Assembly (NCBI GenBank): GCA_965262505.1
Contig: CBDHFM010000030.1
Location: 2,170,001 to 2,234,000 of the forward strand
Source: JACPPO01 sp965262505
GTDB lineage: Bacteria > Acidobacteriota > Vicinamibacteria > Vicinamibacterales > UBA2999
Direction: 5' to 3'
DNA length: 64,000 nucleotides
Notes under the pieces: model-generated
Seen by the model: only the letters and a program-made list of their open reading frames with translations
Told to the model about the DNA's origin: nothing
Database searches by the model: none
Shown: positions 27,040-36,264 of the stretch, piece after piece
Layout of the letters: each line of letters starts with the position of its first letter
How positions within the stretch are numbered: position 1 is the first letter of the stretch
Position numbers and translations under genes: made by a program

Positions 27040-28121
27040 GGCGTTGTTGCACGAATCGTCACTGGCCCGCACGATGCCCACCGACAGGATCCTCACCGGC
27101 CGATGCGGTATGACACTGGTCGGCCGAGGGCGGTCATCCGATTGAGGATCTCACAGCCAAGGACGACCTCACTCCCCTGCCCGGCTGGGCTCCGGGCGCG
27201 AAGGCCATCTCCGATGATGGACTTGTATCGAAAGAACGTGTTCTCCACCCGGCCCTGACGATGGTACCCTGACGCCTTCTTCCACTGGCGCCGGCCAAGC
27301 TGCTTCACCAACGTGATCGTCCGATCCCTCGCGGGCGACCGCGGGCCGTGGGCAGAGACGTTCGCCGTCCTGGCCGGTGGGATGACGACCGTCGCACCCC
27401 GCGCCCCGGCGGTCTCGTAGACGGCGACCGTGTCATAGGCCGCATCAGCGGTGACGCGCACGAGAGGGCCATCGACGGCGGTGAGCAGATCGAGGGCGGT
27501 GGTCGCATCCTCACCCGTCGCCTCGGTCAGCGTGTGGACACGGATCACGCCGGACTGATCGACGCCAAGGTGGAGCTTCCGCCAGCCACGTCTGCCGCAG
27601 CCACCGTGTTTCGCGGCGGCCCACTCACCTTCCCCAACGATGGACAAACCCGTGCTGTCGAGCACGAGATGGATGGCCTCGCCGGGCGGGACCGGTCGCA
27701 GGCGGCGCCTCAAATGCCGACTGCGCCGGGAGAGCGTCGTATAGTCGGGGGCGGAGAGGTCGAGGCGCATCATCCCGAACAGCGCGCGCAGAAACCCTTC
27801 GGCCTGGCGCAGCGGGAGATGGTAGAGGAGCCGCAGGGTCAGGGCGGTCTCGATGGCGAGATCCGAGTAGCGCCGCTGCCCGCCCCGCCGGCCGCTCCGG
27901 CGGGGCGTCCAGGCAGCGATCGCTTCCGAGGACAACCACACTGTCACATCGCCGCGTCGAACGAGGGCCTGATTGTAGGCCGCCCAGTTCGCAACGCGGT
28001 ACTTCGTCTTATACGTGGGATGGACCTTCGACTTCATCCCTGTAGTGTGGATCCTTGGGAGGATCACGAGAAATGCGGGCCAAACCACCGCACCCGCGCA
28101 GGGTCTTCATGCAACAACGCC
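27040..28121 (-). mobile_element. IS5-family (IS903-type) element, copy D
   Basis: Ends GGCGTTGTTGCACGAATCG and CTTCATGCAACAACGCC, 1082 bp. Flanks acgcgatgg and cgacgtcgc differ, so no duplication. It splits a threonine aldolase fragment from unrelated sequence. Confidence 0.9.
27093..28037 (-). CDS. IS5-family transposase (IS903 type), copy D
   Basis: 314 residues from the MKSKVHP start, with all three catalytic residues in their usual motifs. Its internal bases around 27601-27650 match fragment B (2052) better than copies A or C, so B probably derives from a D-like lineage. Confidence 0.9.
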   Translation of the reverse strand: MKSKVHPTYKTKYRVANWAAYNQALVRRGDVTVWLSSEAIAAWTPRRSGRRGGQRRYSDLAIETALTLRLLYHLPLRQAEGFLRALFGMMRLDLSAPDYTTLSRRSRHLRRRLRPVPPGEAIHLVLDSTGLSIVGEGEWAAAKHGGCGRRGWRKLHLGVDQSGVIRVHTLTEATGEDATTALDLLTAVDGPLVRVTADAAYDTVAVYETAGARGATVVIPPARTANVSAHGPRSPARDRTITLVKQLGRRQWKKASGYHRQGRVENTFFRYKSIIGDGLRARSPAGQGSEVVLGCEILNRMTALGRPVSYRIGR

Positions 28122-28244
28122 CGACGTCGCTGGCGGGTGAACCACGGGGGCGGGCAGCATCGACGACCCATCGAACCAAGCGATCCGGTCCGTAGACAAC
28201 AGCCGACTTCGGTCACCAAATCAAGAGCCTCGTAGTACTGCTGT

Positions 28245-28769
28245 TCACACTCGATGCTGGGCCCGGTCACGTGTGCGACCCCTCGCATCGTCAGCAGCCG
28301 GGTCTTCGACCACGTCCGCGACCCGCGCGGCGGTCAGCCGCTGGATGACTTGCGGCCTGATTCGCACCATGTGCCACTCGTCCCCGCCGCCGCCATAGAC
28401 GACGTCGTGATCAAACACGCGGCGATCGATGACGACCTCCAACGGTTGACGATGCCCGATGGGAGGCACACCGCCGGGCCAATAGCCAGTCGCTTCCTTG
28501 ACGACCTCGGCCGACGCCAGCCGTAATCGATCCACTGCGAGTGCCGCGGCCACCTTGACTCGTGACACGCGACGGTCGCCCGGGACGATGACGAGGCACA
28601 CCCCGGGCCGCGCCTGCTTGTACTCGAGCACAATCGACTTCACGATGGCCGACGCCGGCACGCCCAACGCTGCCGCGGCACGTTCAACCGTCGGCGTCGT
28701 CGTATCACAGTGAATCAGTGTGGCTTCGACGTCTGTCGTCTTCAGATACTCGGCCAGTGTGCTGCTCAT
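28245..28769 (-). CDS. YbaK/EbsC-type aminoacyl-tRNA deacylase domain protein
   Basis: About 174 residues from ATG 28769. The YbaK fold is recognisable: TPTVERAAAALGVPASAIVK, VCLVIVPGDRRVSRVKVAAA, GYWPGGVPPIGHRQPLEVVI and DHDVVYGGGGDEWHMVRIRP, the last being the family C-terminal sheet. These proteins hydrolyse mischarged tRNA such as Cys-tRNA(Pro). About 20 extra Arg/Asp-rich residues at the C-terminus are not typical and may reflect rearrangement next to copy D. Confidence 0.8.
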   Translation of the reverse strand: MSSTLAEYLKTTDVEATLIHCDTTTPTVERAAAALGVPASAIVKSIVLEYKQARPGVCLVIVPGDRRVSRVKVAAALAVDRLRLASAEVVKEATGYWPGGVPPIGHRQPLEVVIDRRVFDHDVVYGGGGDEWHMVRIRPQVIQRLTAARVADVVEDPAADDARGRTRDRAQHRV

Positions 28770-28826
28770 CTGTCTCGCACCCGTTAGCATTCCCGTGCCT
28801 CGTGCCACGACGCATCCTGCGGGCTC

Positions 28827-29032
28827 TCATCCCATGATGAGGCGACGTAATTCTTGCTTGCGTGGAACGATAACATCCGGCCGTGGGACCGGCCGCCATG
28901 CACGCCGGCTTCGGTCATCGACCGCAATGACCTCTAGCGCCAGCCGCCGCTCAGCGCGCCGATAAGGAATACCTCGCCATCCCGCAGGATGGACGTTCCG
29001 GCCCGGATCGGGAACGTCCACGGCCGCGCCGC
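28827..29032 (-). pseudogene. Unassigned frame fragment
   Basis: A frame without good start (GAAVDVPDPGRNVHPAGWRG ... RPDVIVPRKQELRRLIMG) has protein-like composition at its C-terminal end. An overlapping frame just upstream (VVIEQRVAARPWTFP) may be its earlier part, shifted. No family recognised. The rest of 28770-29176 shows nothing else. Confidence 0.25.
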
Positions 29033-29176
29033 TACGCGCTGTTCAATGACTACCATCTTTCGGGCGCTAGGCTTCGAGCGAGCGCTCACGCCTGCGAGTC
29101 TGGCGCTACGCGCAACGGCCTGCACGATCTGCCAGGTCGGGGACCGCTGTCGGTCAGTTCCGAGTCATCAACGCCA

Positions 29177-29484
29177 TCATGCGGCTCCAAGAACGGCACG
29201 CGTCGTCGGGTCGGACGCCGCTGCGCCGAGGCGACGGAACCGTGCAGCCTGTGAGTAGTCCGGCGGCATGATGAATGCCCATGGGGTGATGTACCGCATC
29301 AAGACCACAAGGCGACGTTCGGTAGGTGCCGCGATGCGGCTGCCGTAATAAAAACAGCGGCTCGTGTCGGCGCAGCAGATGGTTCCCGGCGGTCCTGTGA
29401 TGGCGTGCAGATCGTCGAGGCTGCCAAGCGCGGCCACCGCTTCCTCGTCCGTGACCCGATGGTTGTGCCGGTAGGCCGCATGAA
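29177..29484 (-). pseudogene. Phytanoyl-CoA dioxygenase-like protein, C-terminal fragment
   Basis: A 102-codon frame enters from the IS end at 29485 (its only ATG is inside the IS terminus). GPPGTICCADTSRCFYYGSR followed by RRLVVLMRYITPWAF resembles the last part of PhyH-family Fe(II)/2-oxoglutarate oxygenases, where the final metal His stands in DTSRCFHRG; here that position is Tyr, so the copy may also be mutated. N-terminal two thirds are missing. Confidence 0.45.
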
Positions 29485-29525
29485 GGCGTTGTTGCATGAA
29501 TCGGAACTAGCCCGCACCGATCCCG
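29485..29525 (-). mobile_element. Solo left end of IS903-type element
   Basis: GGCGTTGTTGCATGAATCG, then ACTAGCCCGCAC as in copy A, for about 35-40 bases; the similarity then stops. It cuts the PhyH-like fragment from the next gene remnant. Confidence 0.75.
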
Positions 29526-29786
29526 ATCCACAGTGATTGAGGCTGTTGCTCGGCGTTCACACGAAGGCGGTCGGCTTCTGCCTTTTTAGCATCAGGAACC
29601 CAGACCTTCTGGATCTCTCTGGTAAGCCTGGCGCTCGCAGCGTTCAACTGATAGGCGCGCTTATCCAACTGGTCGCGGTACTTTTGGAGCGCATCCGCAT
29701 CGCCGGCTTCGCCGCCGCATCCCAGGGACTGGGAAATGACCTGAACCGGCCCACGCCGCGCTGATCGACGCAGGATTTGTGTAGTA
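29526..29786 (-). other. Possible coiled-coil protein fragment
   Basis: The minus strand is open from the AmpG start region to the IS relic and reads GDADALQKYRDQLDKRAYQL and REIQKVWVPDAKKAEADRLR, a charged helical pattern that looks like protein. No start codon or family is evident. It may be the tail of a lipoprotein (a Cys-Gly-Gly precedes it) or chance. Confidence 0.3.
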
Positions 29787-31487
29787 TTGCGGCCCGTGCC
29801 ATTCGAACGGCTCCAAACGAGCCGGGCGGCCCGCAGTGCTCGCGAGGCGCTGGCGGTGTACACCGAGCGCCGAACGCTGATGATGATGGCGCTCGGCTTC
29901 GCTGCCGGCCTGCCGTTCCTGCTCATCTTCGACACGCTGTCCGCCTGGCTGCGTGACGAGGGCCTGACGCTCGAGGTCATCGGGTTCTTCAGCCTCGCAA
30001 CGCTCGTGTACTCGTTCAAGTTCCTCTGGGCACCCCTTATCGATCGCACGCGCGTGCCGTGGCTCACCACCTGGCTCGGACATCGGCGCTCCTGGATGCT
30101 CGCCTGTCAGGCGCTCATCATCGGAGGCCTGGGCCTGCTGGCCGGCCGCGACCCCGTCGAGCAGCTTGGACTGATGGCGGTGCTGGCCGTGCTCGTCGGC
30201 TTTTGCTCGGCCACTCAAGACATCGCCATCGATGCCTGGCGCATCGAGGTCGCTGACGAGTCCCGGCAGGGGGCGCTGGCAGCCGCATACCAGTGGGGCT
30301 ATCGCGTCGCCACCCTTGTCGCCGGCGCGGTGCCACTGCTGCTGGCTGAGTCGTACGGCTGGAATCTGTCGTACGGCGTCATGGCAGGCCTGATGGGGCT
30401 TGGCGTTCTCGCCACGCTCGGAGCCCCGCCAGAAGCCCAACACACGATTCGCCAGACGCGTGTAGAAGGCCTGCCGTACGCGCCGGTGCGCGACGGACTC
30501 GAGTGGACCGTGCGCCTCGGGATGCTCGGCGGCGGCGCGCTGATTCTCGGTTCTGGCCTGGCCGCCAACGCGTCCGTTCTGGCCGATGTCGTGGGGCGAG
30601 TGGGGATGGCCGGCGTGGGTGAACGGCTCCTCGCCGCGTGGCAGGCTCCCGCCGGGATCTGGGTGCAGATGCTTGCCGTGCTTCTCGGCTTCGGCGTGAT
30701 CGTCGTCGCGGTCTGTCCGATTCCGGGGACCCGCACGCGGCCAAGCGTGTATCTGGCGAGCGCGCTGGGCGAACCGCTCGGCAACTTCTTTGCCCGCTAC
30801 GGCCGGAGGGCCGGCCCCATCCTGGCGCTCATCTGTCTCTATCGGCTCAGCGACTTCCTGCTGAACATCATGAACCCCTTTTTTCTCGATCTGGGATTCA
30901 CGCTGACCGAGGTGGCCGAGGTCCGCAAGGTGTTTGGTGTGGTGGCGTTGATGACAGGCGTGTTCGCAGGCGGGTATGCCATCGCGCGCTTTGGCCTCCT
31001 GCGGTCGCTGCTCGTCGGCGCACTCGGCGGCCCGCTCAGCAACCTGATATTCGTGTGGCTGGCAACGCAGGGCCACGCCCTCGGCGCCCTGTTCGTGGCC
31101 ATCGGCGTGGAGAACGTGCTCAGCGGCTTTGCCGGTACGTGCCTGATTGCCTACATGTCCAGCCTGACTGCGGTTGGCTTCACCGCCACGCAATACGCCC
31201 TCTTCTCGTCCCTGTACGCGCTACCCGGGAAGATCCTCGCCTCTCAATCCGGCCGCATCGTCGAGGCCGCAGCCCGTGGCGCTGAGTCTGGGGGGGCAGT
31301 CAGCGTGCTGAACCCGCTATTCGTGAATCTGCCGTCCGAGAGCTTTGCGGACGCGTTCGAAAAGTCTGGCGTGAGCCCGACGGCGCTCGGATCGGGCTAC
31401 GCGGCGTTCTTCATCTATTCCTGTCTCATCGGCCTCGTCGCGGTCGCCCTCGCGGTCATCGTCATGCGAGGCGAGCGCGCGCCGTAG
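29787..31487 (+). CDS. ampG: AmpG-like MFS permease
   Basis: Up to 566 residues, very hydrophobic with some 12-14 membrane segments. The opening LMMMALGFAAGLPFLLIFDT, SAWLRDEGLTLEVIGFFSLA, KFLWAPLIDR and ATQDIAIDAWRIE are hallmarks of AmpG, the inner-membrane importer of anhydro-muropeptides for peptidoglycan recycling. A long middle insertion (about residues 230-330) is typical of longer AmpG proteins. Start uncertain: TTG 29787 or GTG 29796. No recycling enzymes are nearby. Confidence 0.85.
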   Translation: MRPVPFERLQTSRAARSAREALAVYTERRTLMMMALGFAAGLPFLLIFDTLSAWLRDEGLTLEVIGFFSLATLVYSFKFLWAPLIDRTRVPWLTTWLGHRRSWMLACQALIIGGLGLLAGRDPVEQLGLMAVLAVLVGFCSATQDIAIDAWRIEVADESRQGALAAAYQWGYRVATLVAGAVPLLLAESYGWNLSYGVMAGLMGLGVLATLGAPPEAQHTIRQTRVEGLPYAPVRDGLEWTVRLGMLGGGALILGSGLAANASVLADVVGRVGMAGVGERLLAAWQAPAGIWVQMLAVLLGFGVIVVAVCPIPGTRTRPSVYLASALGEPLGNFFARYGRRAGPILALICLYRLSDFLLNIMNPFFLDLGFTLTEVAEVRKVFGVVALMTGVFAGGYAIARFGLLRSLLVGALGGPLSNLIFVWLATQGHALGALFVAIGVENVLSGFAGTCLIAYMSSLTAVGFTATQYALFSSLYALPGKILASQSGRIVEAAARGAESGGAVSVLNPLFVNLPSESFADAFEKSGVSPTALGSGYAAFFIYSCLIGLVAVALAVIVMRGERAP

Positions 31488-31773
31488 TGAACCGAGGGAA
31501 GCGCTCGCGTGCGCCTTCGCAGCCAGGAAACGACCGATTAACGCCCAATTAGCGGCCGATTAGCGATTGGTCGCGGCGTTGGCGCGCCGTGATCCCAATA
31601 GCCCGCTGGGCTTCACCGGCCGGAAGCGTTTCTCCATCGGCCGCACGTCCAGGCGTTCAGTCGAGCGGCTTCAGACCCCTGAAGCATAGGCGAAATCAGC
31701 TCACTGATGGTTGGGTGGATGTGCACAGCCCTGGAAATCGTCGTGCACGCAGGTCATGGAGCGGGCCAGCGGG
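31488..31773. other. Intergenic stretch
   Basis: Nothing coding is supported. Around 31545-31590 there is CCAATTAGCGGCCGATTAGCGATTGG, of which the words CGGCCGATTAGCG recall the hairpin region of the IS903-derived MITE; a small relic is possible. Confidence 0.3.
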
Positions 31774-31983
31774 TCACTGGCTGGAAGCGAGGTCCAGGCG
31801 CTCGTTGGCGGCCATCTGCCGGACCCATGCCCGGAACGCCTGGACCTCCGGCTTGCGCCGTGCGACGGAGGTCGTGATCAGGCAGCAACTGGTGCGCACC
31901 TCGTTGTGCCGGTCGAACAGGGGAACCAGCGTGCCTTCTCGCAAGTCGCGCGCGATCACCGTCGGCCGCCCGATGGCGACCCC
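31774..31983 (-). pseudogene. LysR-type regulator, C-terminal fragment
   Basis: Seventy codons read GVAIGRPTVIARDLREGTLV and RKPEVQAFRAWVRQMAA, the end of the LysR effector-binding domain (GcvA-like). The N-terminus, including the HTH, is cut by the right end of the integrase-core IS at 31984. Confidence 0.65.
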
Positions 31984-33044
31984 TGTCCGTCTCGAATTCG
32001 TTGTCAGGCCGCCACTGGGAGCTGGACCAAGTCCCGGCAGTGGGAGACCCAACGGACATTGTTCAGTTCGGCACGGGCCACCGTGTGGCCGCCGGCGAAG
32101 GTCAACGGTGTGTGGCCCTTCAACGACGCGTGGCTGCGCACCTCGTTGTAGTAGGTCTGGAAGTCGGCAAGTTTCCGTTCAAGATCACGGGCATTCCAGA
32201 ACAGCACATGGTCGAGAAATTCTCGCCGCGTCGTGCCGATCAGGCGCTCCACGAAGGGGTGTGACCGGGGCACATGAGGCACGGTCTTGATTTCGTCGAT
32301 CTCCAGAATCCGCAGGTTCGCCGTCCAACGGTGCGCCTCGAACAGCGGATCATGATCGGTGCTGAGGTGTCGCGGGGTGCCCCGACCATGAATGGCGGCG
32401 TTGAACATGCGGCAGCGGTCGGCGCCATTGACCGGACCGCGGTGCACGCCGACGCCGACGAGGCGACGCGTGAATTGATCCATGACCACGAGCACCCAGT
32501 AGCTCCGGAGCACGATGGACTCGCATCGAAAGAGGTCCACACTCCACAGACTGTCTGTCGTGTGTCCGATGAACGACAACCACGAGGGCCCGGTTCCACC
32601 CGGGGTGGGGCGGTAGTGTTTCGACAGCACGCGGCACACGACGTTCTTATCGATGTTGGCCCCGAACGTTCGCGAGATGATGCGCGCAATCCGTGGACAG
32701 CCGAACCGAGGATTACGTGACTTGAGCTCGACGATGGCCTGGATGAGTGCTTCGCTCGGCCCCTTCGGTCCGGGCTTCTTCGGGCACTCGCTCGATGAGA
32801 ACAGTCGGCGGTACTTGCGGCGCACCAACGCCTGATGCAACGCCAGGAGCGTCGAGGGGCGTACGCCGATGGCGACCTTTCGGATTCGTCCTGGGCTGAG
32901 GAAGAGTGCCCCGAAGCCGAACAGCAGCCGGTCACTCGCTGTCAGGCGTGGCGCTCGCTGGCGAGGACGGCGCAAGACGATCAGCTGCTGCTTGAGCAGA
33001 AGATTCTCCGCGATCACCGCTCGCACGCCACCGGGGCCACACAG
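31984..33044 (-). mobile_element. Integrase-core IS, copy 2, transposase-proximal end replaced by MITE copy 2
   Basis: The right terminus TGTCCGTCTCGAATTCG matches the inverted right terminus of the intact copy (ends at 61325). The element reads into MITE copy 2 at 33045, so its left terminus and the first codons of its transposase are missing. Confidence 0.82.
32004..33044 (-). pseudogene. Integrase-core transposase, N-terminus lost
   Basis: Collinear with the 363-residue enzyme at 60214: VIAENLLLKQQLIVLRRPRQ, LWSVDLFRCESIVL (Asp), TDHDPLFEAHRWTANL (Asp), HPFVERLIGTTRREFLDHVL (Glu). About the first 24 residues are replaced by MITE sequence. The catalytic core is undamaged. Confidence 0.85.
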
Positions 33045-33277
33045 GGCGTTGTTGCATGAATACCCTGTGGGGGTGGGGCGGTTTGGCCCGCACTTCTCCT
33101 GACGCTGTGCTCCCAGTGGCTCCAGCCGCCGGAGGGGGCCCGCTAAATGGCCGATTAGCGGGCTCTTATCGGCCGAATATCCCATGATCAGCGTCTGCCC
33201 GCCCCGCCTCACGTCAGGGCCACAGCCGGCCCACGACGCGCGACCCCACCCCCACAGGGTATTCATGCAACAACGCC
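33045..33277. mobile_element. Non-autonomous IS903-derived element (MITE), copy 2
   Basis: 233 bp. The two ends are perfect inverted repeats over 34 bases (GGCGTTGTTGCATGAA, then TACCCTGTGGGGGTGGGG). Same internal hairpin as copy 1. Flanks gccacacag and gtcaaccac differ. Confidence 0.88.
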
Positions 33278-33312
33278 GTCAACCACCGCGACGGCAGTCG
33301 CTAACTTGAATA

Positions 33313-33340
33313 CCCCGGCGACACTCGATTCCGGGGGTTT
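33313..33340 (+). terminator. Terminator-like hairpin
   Basis: CCCCGG, 12-base loop, CCGGGG followed by GTTTT on the plus strand. It has no gene directly upstream on that strand, so it may belong to a gene lost at the MITE junction. Confidence 0.4.
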
Positions 33341-33346
33341 TCGATC

Positions 33347-33363
33347 TGACACATATTATGTCA
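33347..33363 (+). promoter_or_regulatory. Possible operator/promoter of the ribbon-helix-helix gene
   Basis: TGACA, CATATTA, TGTCA: an inverted repeat enclosing an AT-rich -10-like TATTAT, 22 bases before the ATG at 33386. This fits autoregulation by a small RHH protein, but nothing proves it. Confidence 0.35.
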
Positions 33364-33385
33364 TACGTGTTACATTGCGCGCTGG

Positions 33386-33583
33386 ATGCGGAGCAAGAGC
33401 GGACGCATCGTCCTGGAAATTGATCCCGCGCTCAAGCACCGGCTACATGCGAGGCTCGCGAGCGATGGCCGAACGCTGAAGGAGTGGTTTCTGGAGCGAG
33501 CCGAAGCGTACTTGGCAGACGCCGAGGCCGTCCAGCTTGAGCTGCCCGTCAGGCGGCGGGGCCAGCGTGGGCGCGTCTCGTGA
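33386..33583 (+). CDS. Small ribbon-helix-helix (CopG/Arc-like) protein
   Basis: 65 residues: a beta strand (GRIVLEIDPALKHRLHARLA) and two helices (GRTLKEWFLERAEAYLADAE), the ribbon-helix-helix pattern of antitoxins and plasmid repressors. A basic C-terminal tail follows (RRRGQRGRVS). No convincing toxin gene follows: 33584-33776 contains only Arg/Ser-rich frames without protein character. It could be an orphan antitoxin or a DNA-binding regulator. Confidence 0.6.
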   Translation: MRSKSGRIVLEIDPALKHRLHARLASDGRTLKEWFLERAEAYLADAEAVQLELPVRRRGQRGRVS

Positions 33584-33776
33584 ACCCGCGATCACGTTCC
33601 GGATCATCCGGTCCATGGCAGTGGTTCGAGGCCGCGACCCGCAGTCGGAGTCCGTCGTCCGATCGCCGTGGATCCGCCGCGGGCTCCGCGTCGGGCTTTA
33701 CGCGGGGTGAAGAGTCGTCCCGACGTCGGTCGGAGTCACGAAACTGGCGTTCGCCCTCATATCCGCTAGAGGTGCA

Positions 33777-34895
33777 ATGGATTCAAGCCTAGGTGCTCGA
33801 CTTCGATTGCAGCGTGAACAACGGCAGGTTGCCCTTTCCGACATCGCGGCGGAAACGAAGATCAAGCTGTCGCTCCTGGAAGGGCTGGAGCGTGACGACG
33901 TTTCACGCTGGCCAGAGGGTATCTTCCGCCGCGCTTATCTTCGCGCCTACGCGCGCGCCATTGGCCTGGAACCCGAAGTTATCGTCCGAGAGTTCCTGGA
34001 GCTCTATCCAGGCTCCGTCGAAGTGCTCCCTGCGGGCACGCTGGTCTGGCCGAACCTGGACGCTAAATCGGTGCGTACGCAGCCCGCCGCCGTACGTCGT
34101 GGTGCGGTCACAGCAACCCTGAGCGTTATTCCCATTTTTCTCCAGCGTGCCCACAGGGCACCCGCTCTTGCGCCCGTGCCGGCCGAAGGTCGCGATGCCC
34201 CTGGGAAGGGTGAGTCCGTTCGACGAGAACCGTCCGTTTCGGCACGCGACGGCACTGGTCACCCGGTCGAAGGTGAAGGCGACCCGTGCGGGCCCGGGTC
34301 CGGCCTTCCAACCTCGCGAGATGATGGGCTGGCTGACCCAGAACCCGTCCGGCCGGAGCCCCATGTCTCGGCCGATCGCGATCCACCTCCCGAGGACGCG
34401 GGAGAGCGCTCGGAGATCAGTCTTTCAGCGGCGGCACAGTTGTGCACCAGGCTCGGTCGAGTTCTGGATGTGCGCGAGGTCACGCTGGTCCTCGAAGACA
34501 CGGCCAGAATTCTCGGTGCAGTCGGCCTGGTCGTGTGGTCGTGGGACTCGCGCACGAGCGCGCTGAGACTTTGGTTTGCGCACGGATACTCGGAGGCGGT
34601 GCTCGCGCAGTTTTACACAGTCCCCACGCACGCCGAGAACGCGACTGCGGCGGCGTTTCGGACCGCGGAAGCGTCCGTCCTCAACGGCGGCGAAAACCAG
34701 ACGGGGACTGTGGTCGTCCCGTTGATCGCGTCGAGCGGATGCGTGGGTGTGCTGGCTCTCGAGTTTCGACAGGGCGCGGAACAGCATCAGTCCGTTCACG
34801 CCTTTGCAGCCATCGTGGCCGCACAGTTGGTAACGCTTTTTGAAGCGGTGCCGCTGACGGAAGACGTCGACGCCGGGAGGCAGGGCTATGGCTAG
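33777..34895 (+). CDS. HTH (RodZ-like) plus GAF domain protein
   Basis: 372 residues. Residues 4-75 are a helix-turn-helix of the RodZ/HTH_25 type (GARLRLQREQRQVALSDIAA, FRRAYLRAYARAIGLEPE). A long Pro/Glu-rich linker (about 125-215) follows. Residues 215-360 resemble a GAF domain (LCTRLGRVLDVREVTLVLED, LVVWSWDSRTSALRLWFAHG, VVVPLIASSGCVGVLALEF). A weak hydrophobic stretch (107-120) may or may not cross the membrane. The combination of a RodZ-type HTH with GAF suggests a ligand-sensing regulator. Purine-rich AGAGG lies before the ATG. Confidence 0.7.
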   Translation: MDSSLGARLRLQREQRQVALSDIAAETKIKLSLLEGLERDDVSRWPEGIFRRAYLRAYARAIGLEPEVIVREFLELYPGSVEVLPAGTLVWPNLDAKSVRTQPAAVRRGAVTATLSVIPIFLQRAHRAPALAPVPAEGRDAPGKGESVRREPSVSARDGTGHPVEGEGDPCGPGSGLPTSRDDGLADPEPVRPEPHVSADRDPPPEDAGERSEISLSAAAQLCTRLGRVLDVREVTLVLEDTARILGAVGLVVWSWDSRTSALRLWFAHGYSEAVLAQFYTVPTHAENATAAAFRTAEASVLNGGENQTGTVVVPLIASSGCVGVLALEFRQGAEQHQSVHAFAAIVAAQLVTLFEAVPLTEDVDAGRQGYG

Positions 34896-34910
34896 CGAGG
34901 CTCCTCTGGG

Positions 34911-35048
34911 GGCGTTGTTGCACAAATCGTCACTGGTCCGCACGATGCCCACCGACAGGATCCTCACCGGCCGATGCGATACGACATTGGTCGGCCGAGG
35001 GCGGTCATCCGATTGAGGATTTCACAGTCGAAGACGACCTCACTCCCG
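34911..35048 (-). mobile_element. IS903-type left-end fragment (E)
   Basis: Begins GGCGTTGTTGCACAAATCG and runs through the last 26 or so codons of the transposase (CEILNRMTALGRPMSYRIGR); it stops at 35048. The sequence 35049-35185 that follows, before copy F, is not IS903 and I do not recognise it. Confidence 0.8.
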
Positions 35049-35185
35049 TATGGTGCAACAAAGCGGCCGAGGTTGGCGAATCGGCGAAACAAGGTCGGTG
35101 CGAGTGGCTGCTTCCCCAGTAGCCTCAGGGAATGCCCGACGCTCTGCGCTTCCTCATACTCACGGCTGCTGGCTGGGTGAACCGC

Positions 35186-36264
35186 GGCGTTGTTGCACGA
35201 ATAGTGACTGGCCCGCACGATGCCCACCGACAGGATCCTCACTGGCCGATGCGATATGACACTGGTCGGCCGAGCTCGGTCATCCGATTGAGGATCTCAC
35301 AGCCGAGGACGACCTCACTCCCCTGCCCGGCTGGGTTCCGGGCGCGAAGGCCATCTCCGATGATGGACTTGTATCGGAAGAACGTGTTCTCCACCCGGCT
35401 CTGACGATGGTACCCTGACGCCTTCTGCCACTGGCGCCGGCCGAGCGTCTTCACCAACGTGATCGTCCGATCCCGCGCGGGTGACCGCGGGCCGTGCCCA
35501 GATACGTTCGCCGTCCTGGCCGGTGGGACGACGACTGTCGCCCCCCGCGCCCCCGCCGTTTCGTAGACGGCGACCGTGTCATAGGCGGCGTCAGCAGTGA
35601 CGCGCACGAAAGGGCCCTCGACCGCAGTGAGCAGATCGAGGGCGGTGGTCGCATCATCACCCGTCGCCTCGGTCAACGTGTGGACACGGATCACGCCGGA
35701 CTGATCGACGCCAAGGTGGAGCTTCCTCCAGCCACGCCGGCCGCGGCCACCGTGTTTCGCGGCCGCCCACTCACCGGCCCCGACGATGGACAGACCCGTG
35801 CTGTCGAGCACGAGATGGAGGCCCTCGCCGGGCGGGACCGGTCGCAGACGGCGCCTCAGATGCTGACTGCGCCGGGAGAGCGTCGTATAGTCGGGGGCGG
35901 AGAGGTCGAGGCGCATCATCCCAAACAGGGCGTGCAGGAATCCTTCGGCCTGGCGCAGCGGGAGATGGTAGAGGAGCCGCAGGGTCAGGGCGGTCTCGAT
36001 GGCGAGATCCGAGTAGCGCCGCTGCCCGCCCCGCCGGCCACTCCGGCCGGGCGTCCAGGCCGCGATCGCGTCCGAGGACACCCACACCGTCACATCGCCG
36101 CGTCGAACGAGGGCCTGATTGTAGGCCGCCCAATTCGCAACGCGATACTTTGTCTTATACCTGGGATGAACCTTCGACTTCATCCCCGTAGTGTGGCTCC
36201 TGCGGAGGATCACGAGAAATGCGGGCCAAACCGCCCCACCGCAGAGTCTTCATGCAACAACGCC
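35186..36264 (-). mobile_element. IS5-family (IS903-type) element, copy F
   Basis: Ends GGCGTTGTTGCACGAATAG and CTTCATGCAACAACGCC, 1079 bp. Flanks gtgaaccgc and ccaggacgg differ. Confidence 0.9.
35239..36183 (-). CDS. IS5-family transposase (IS903 type), copy F
   Basis: 314 residues from MKSKVHPRYK, full length, DDE motifs complete (LVLDSTG, VTADAAYD, RVENTFFRYK). An upstream in-frame ATG at 36213 belongs to the IS end. Confidence 0.9.
   Translation of the reverse strand: MKSKVHPRYKTKYRVANWAAYNQALVRRGDVTVWVSSDAIAAWTPGRSGRRGGQRRYSDLAIETALTLRLLYHLPLRQAEGFLHALFGMMRLDLSAPDYTTLSRRSQHLRRRLRPVPPGEGLHLVLDSTGLSIVGAGEWAAAKHGGRGRRGWRKLHLGVDQSGVIRVHTLTEATGDDATTALDLLTAVEGPFVRVTADAAYDTVAVYETAGARGATVVVPPARTANVSGHGPRSPARDRTITLVKTLGRRQWQKASGYHRQSRVENTFFRYKSIIGDGLRARNPAGQGSEVVLGCEILNRMTELGRPVSYRIGQ

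Noticed and set aside
29661..31193. 510-codon minus-strand frame
   Set aside because: Antisense to the AmpG gene, which has clear transporter motifs; composition is His/Gln/Arg-rich shadow.
33584..33776. Toxin gene partner of the RHH protein
   Set aside because: The open frames here are Arg/Ser-rich without any toxin motif, so I do not call a toxin-antitoxin pair.
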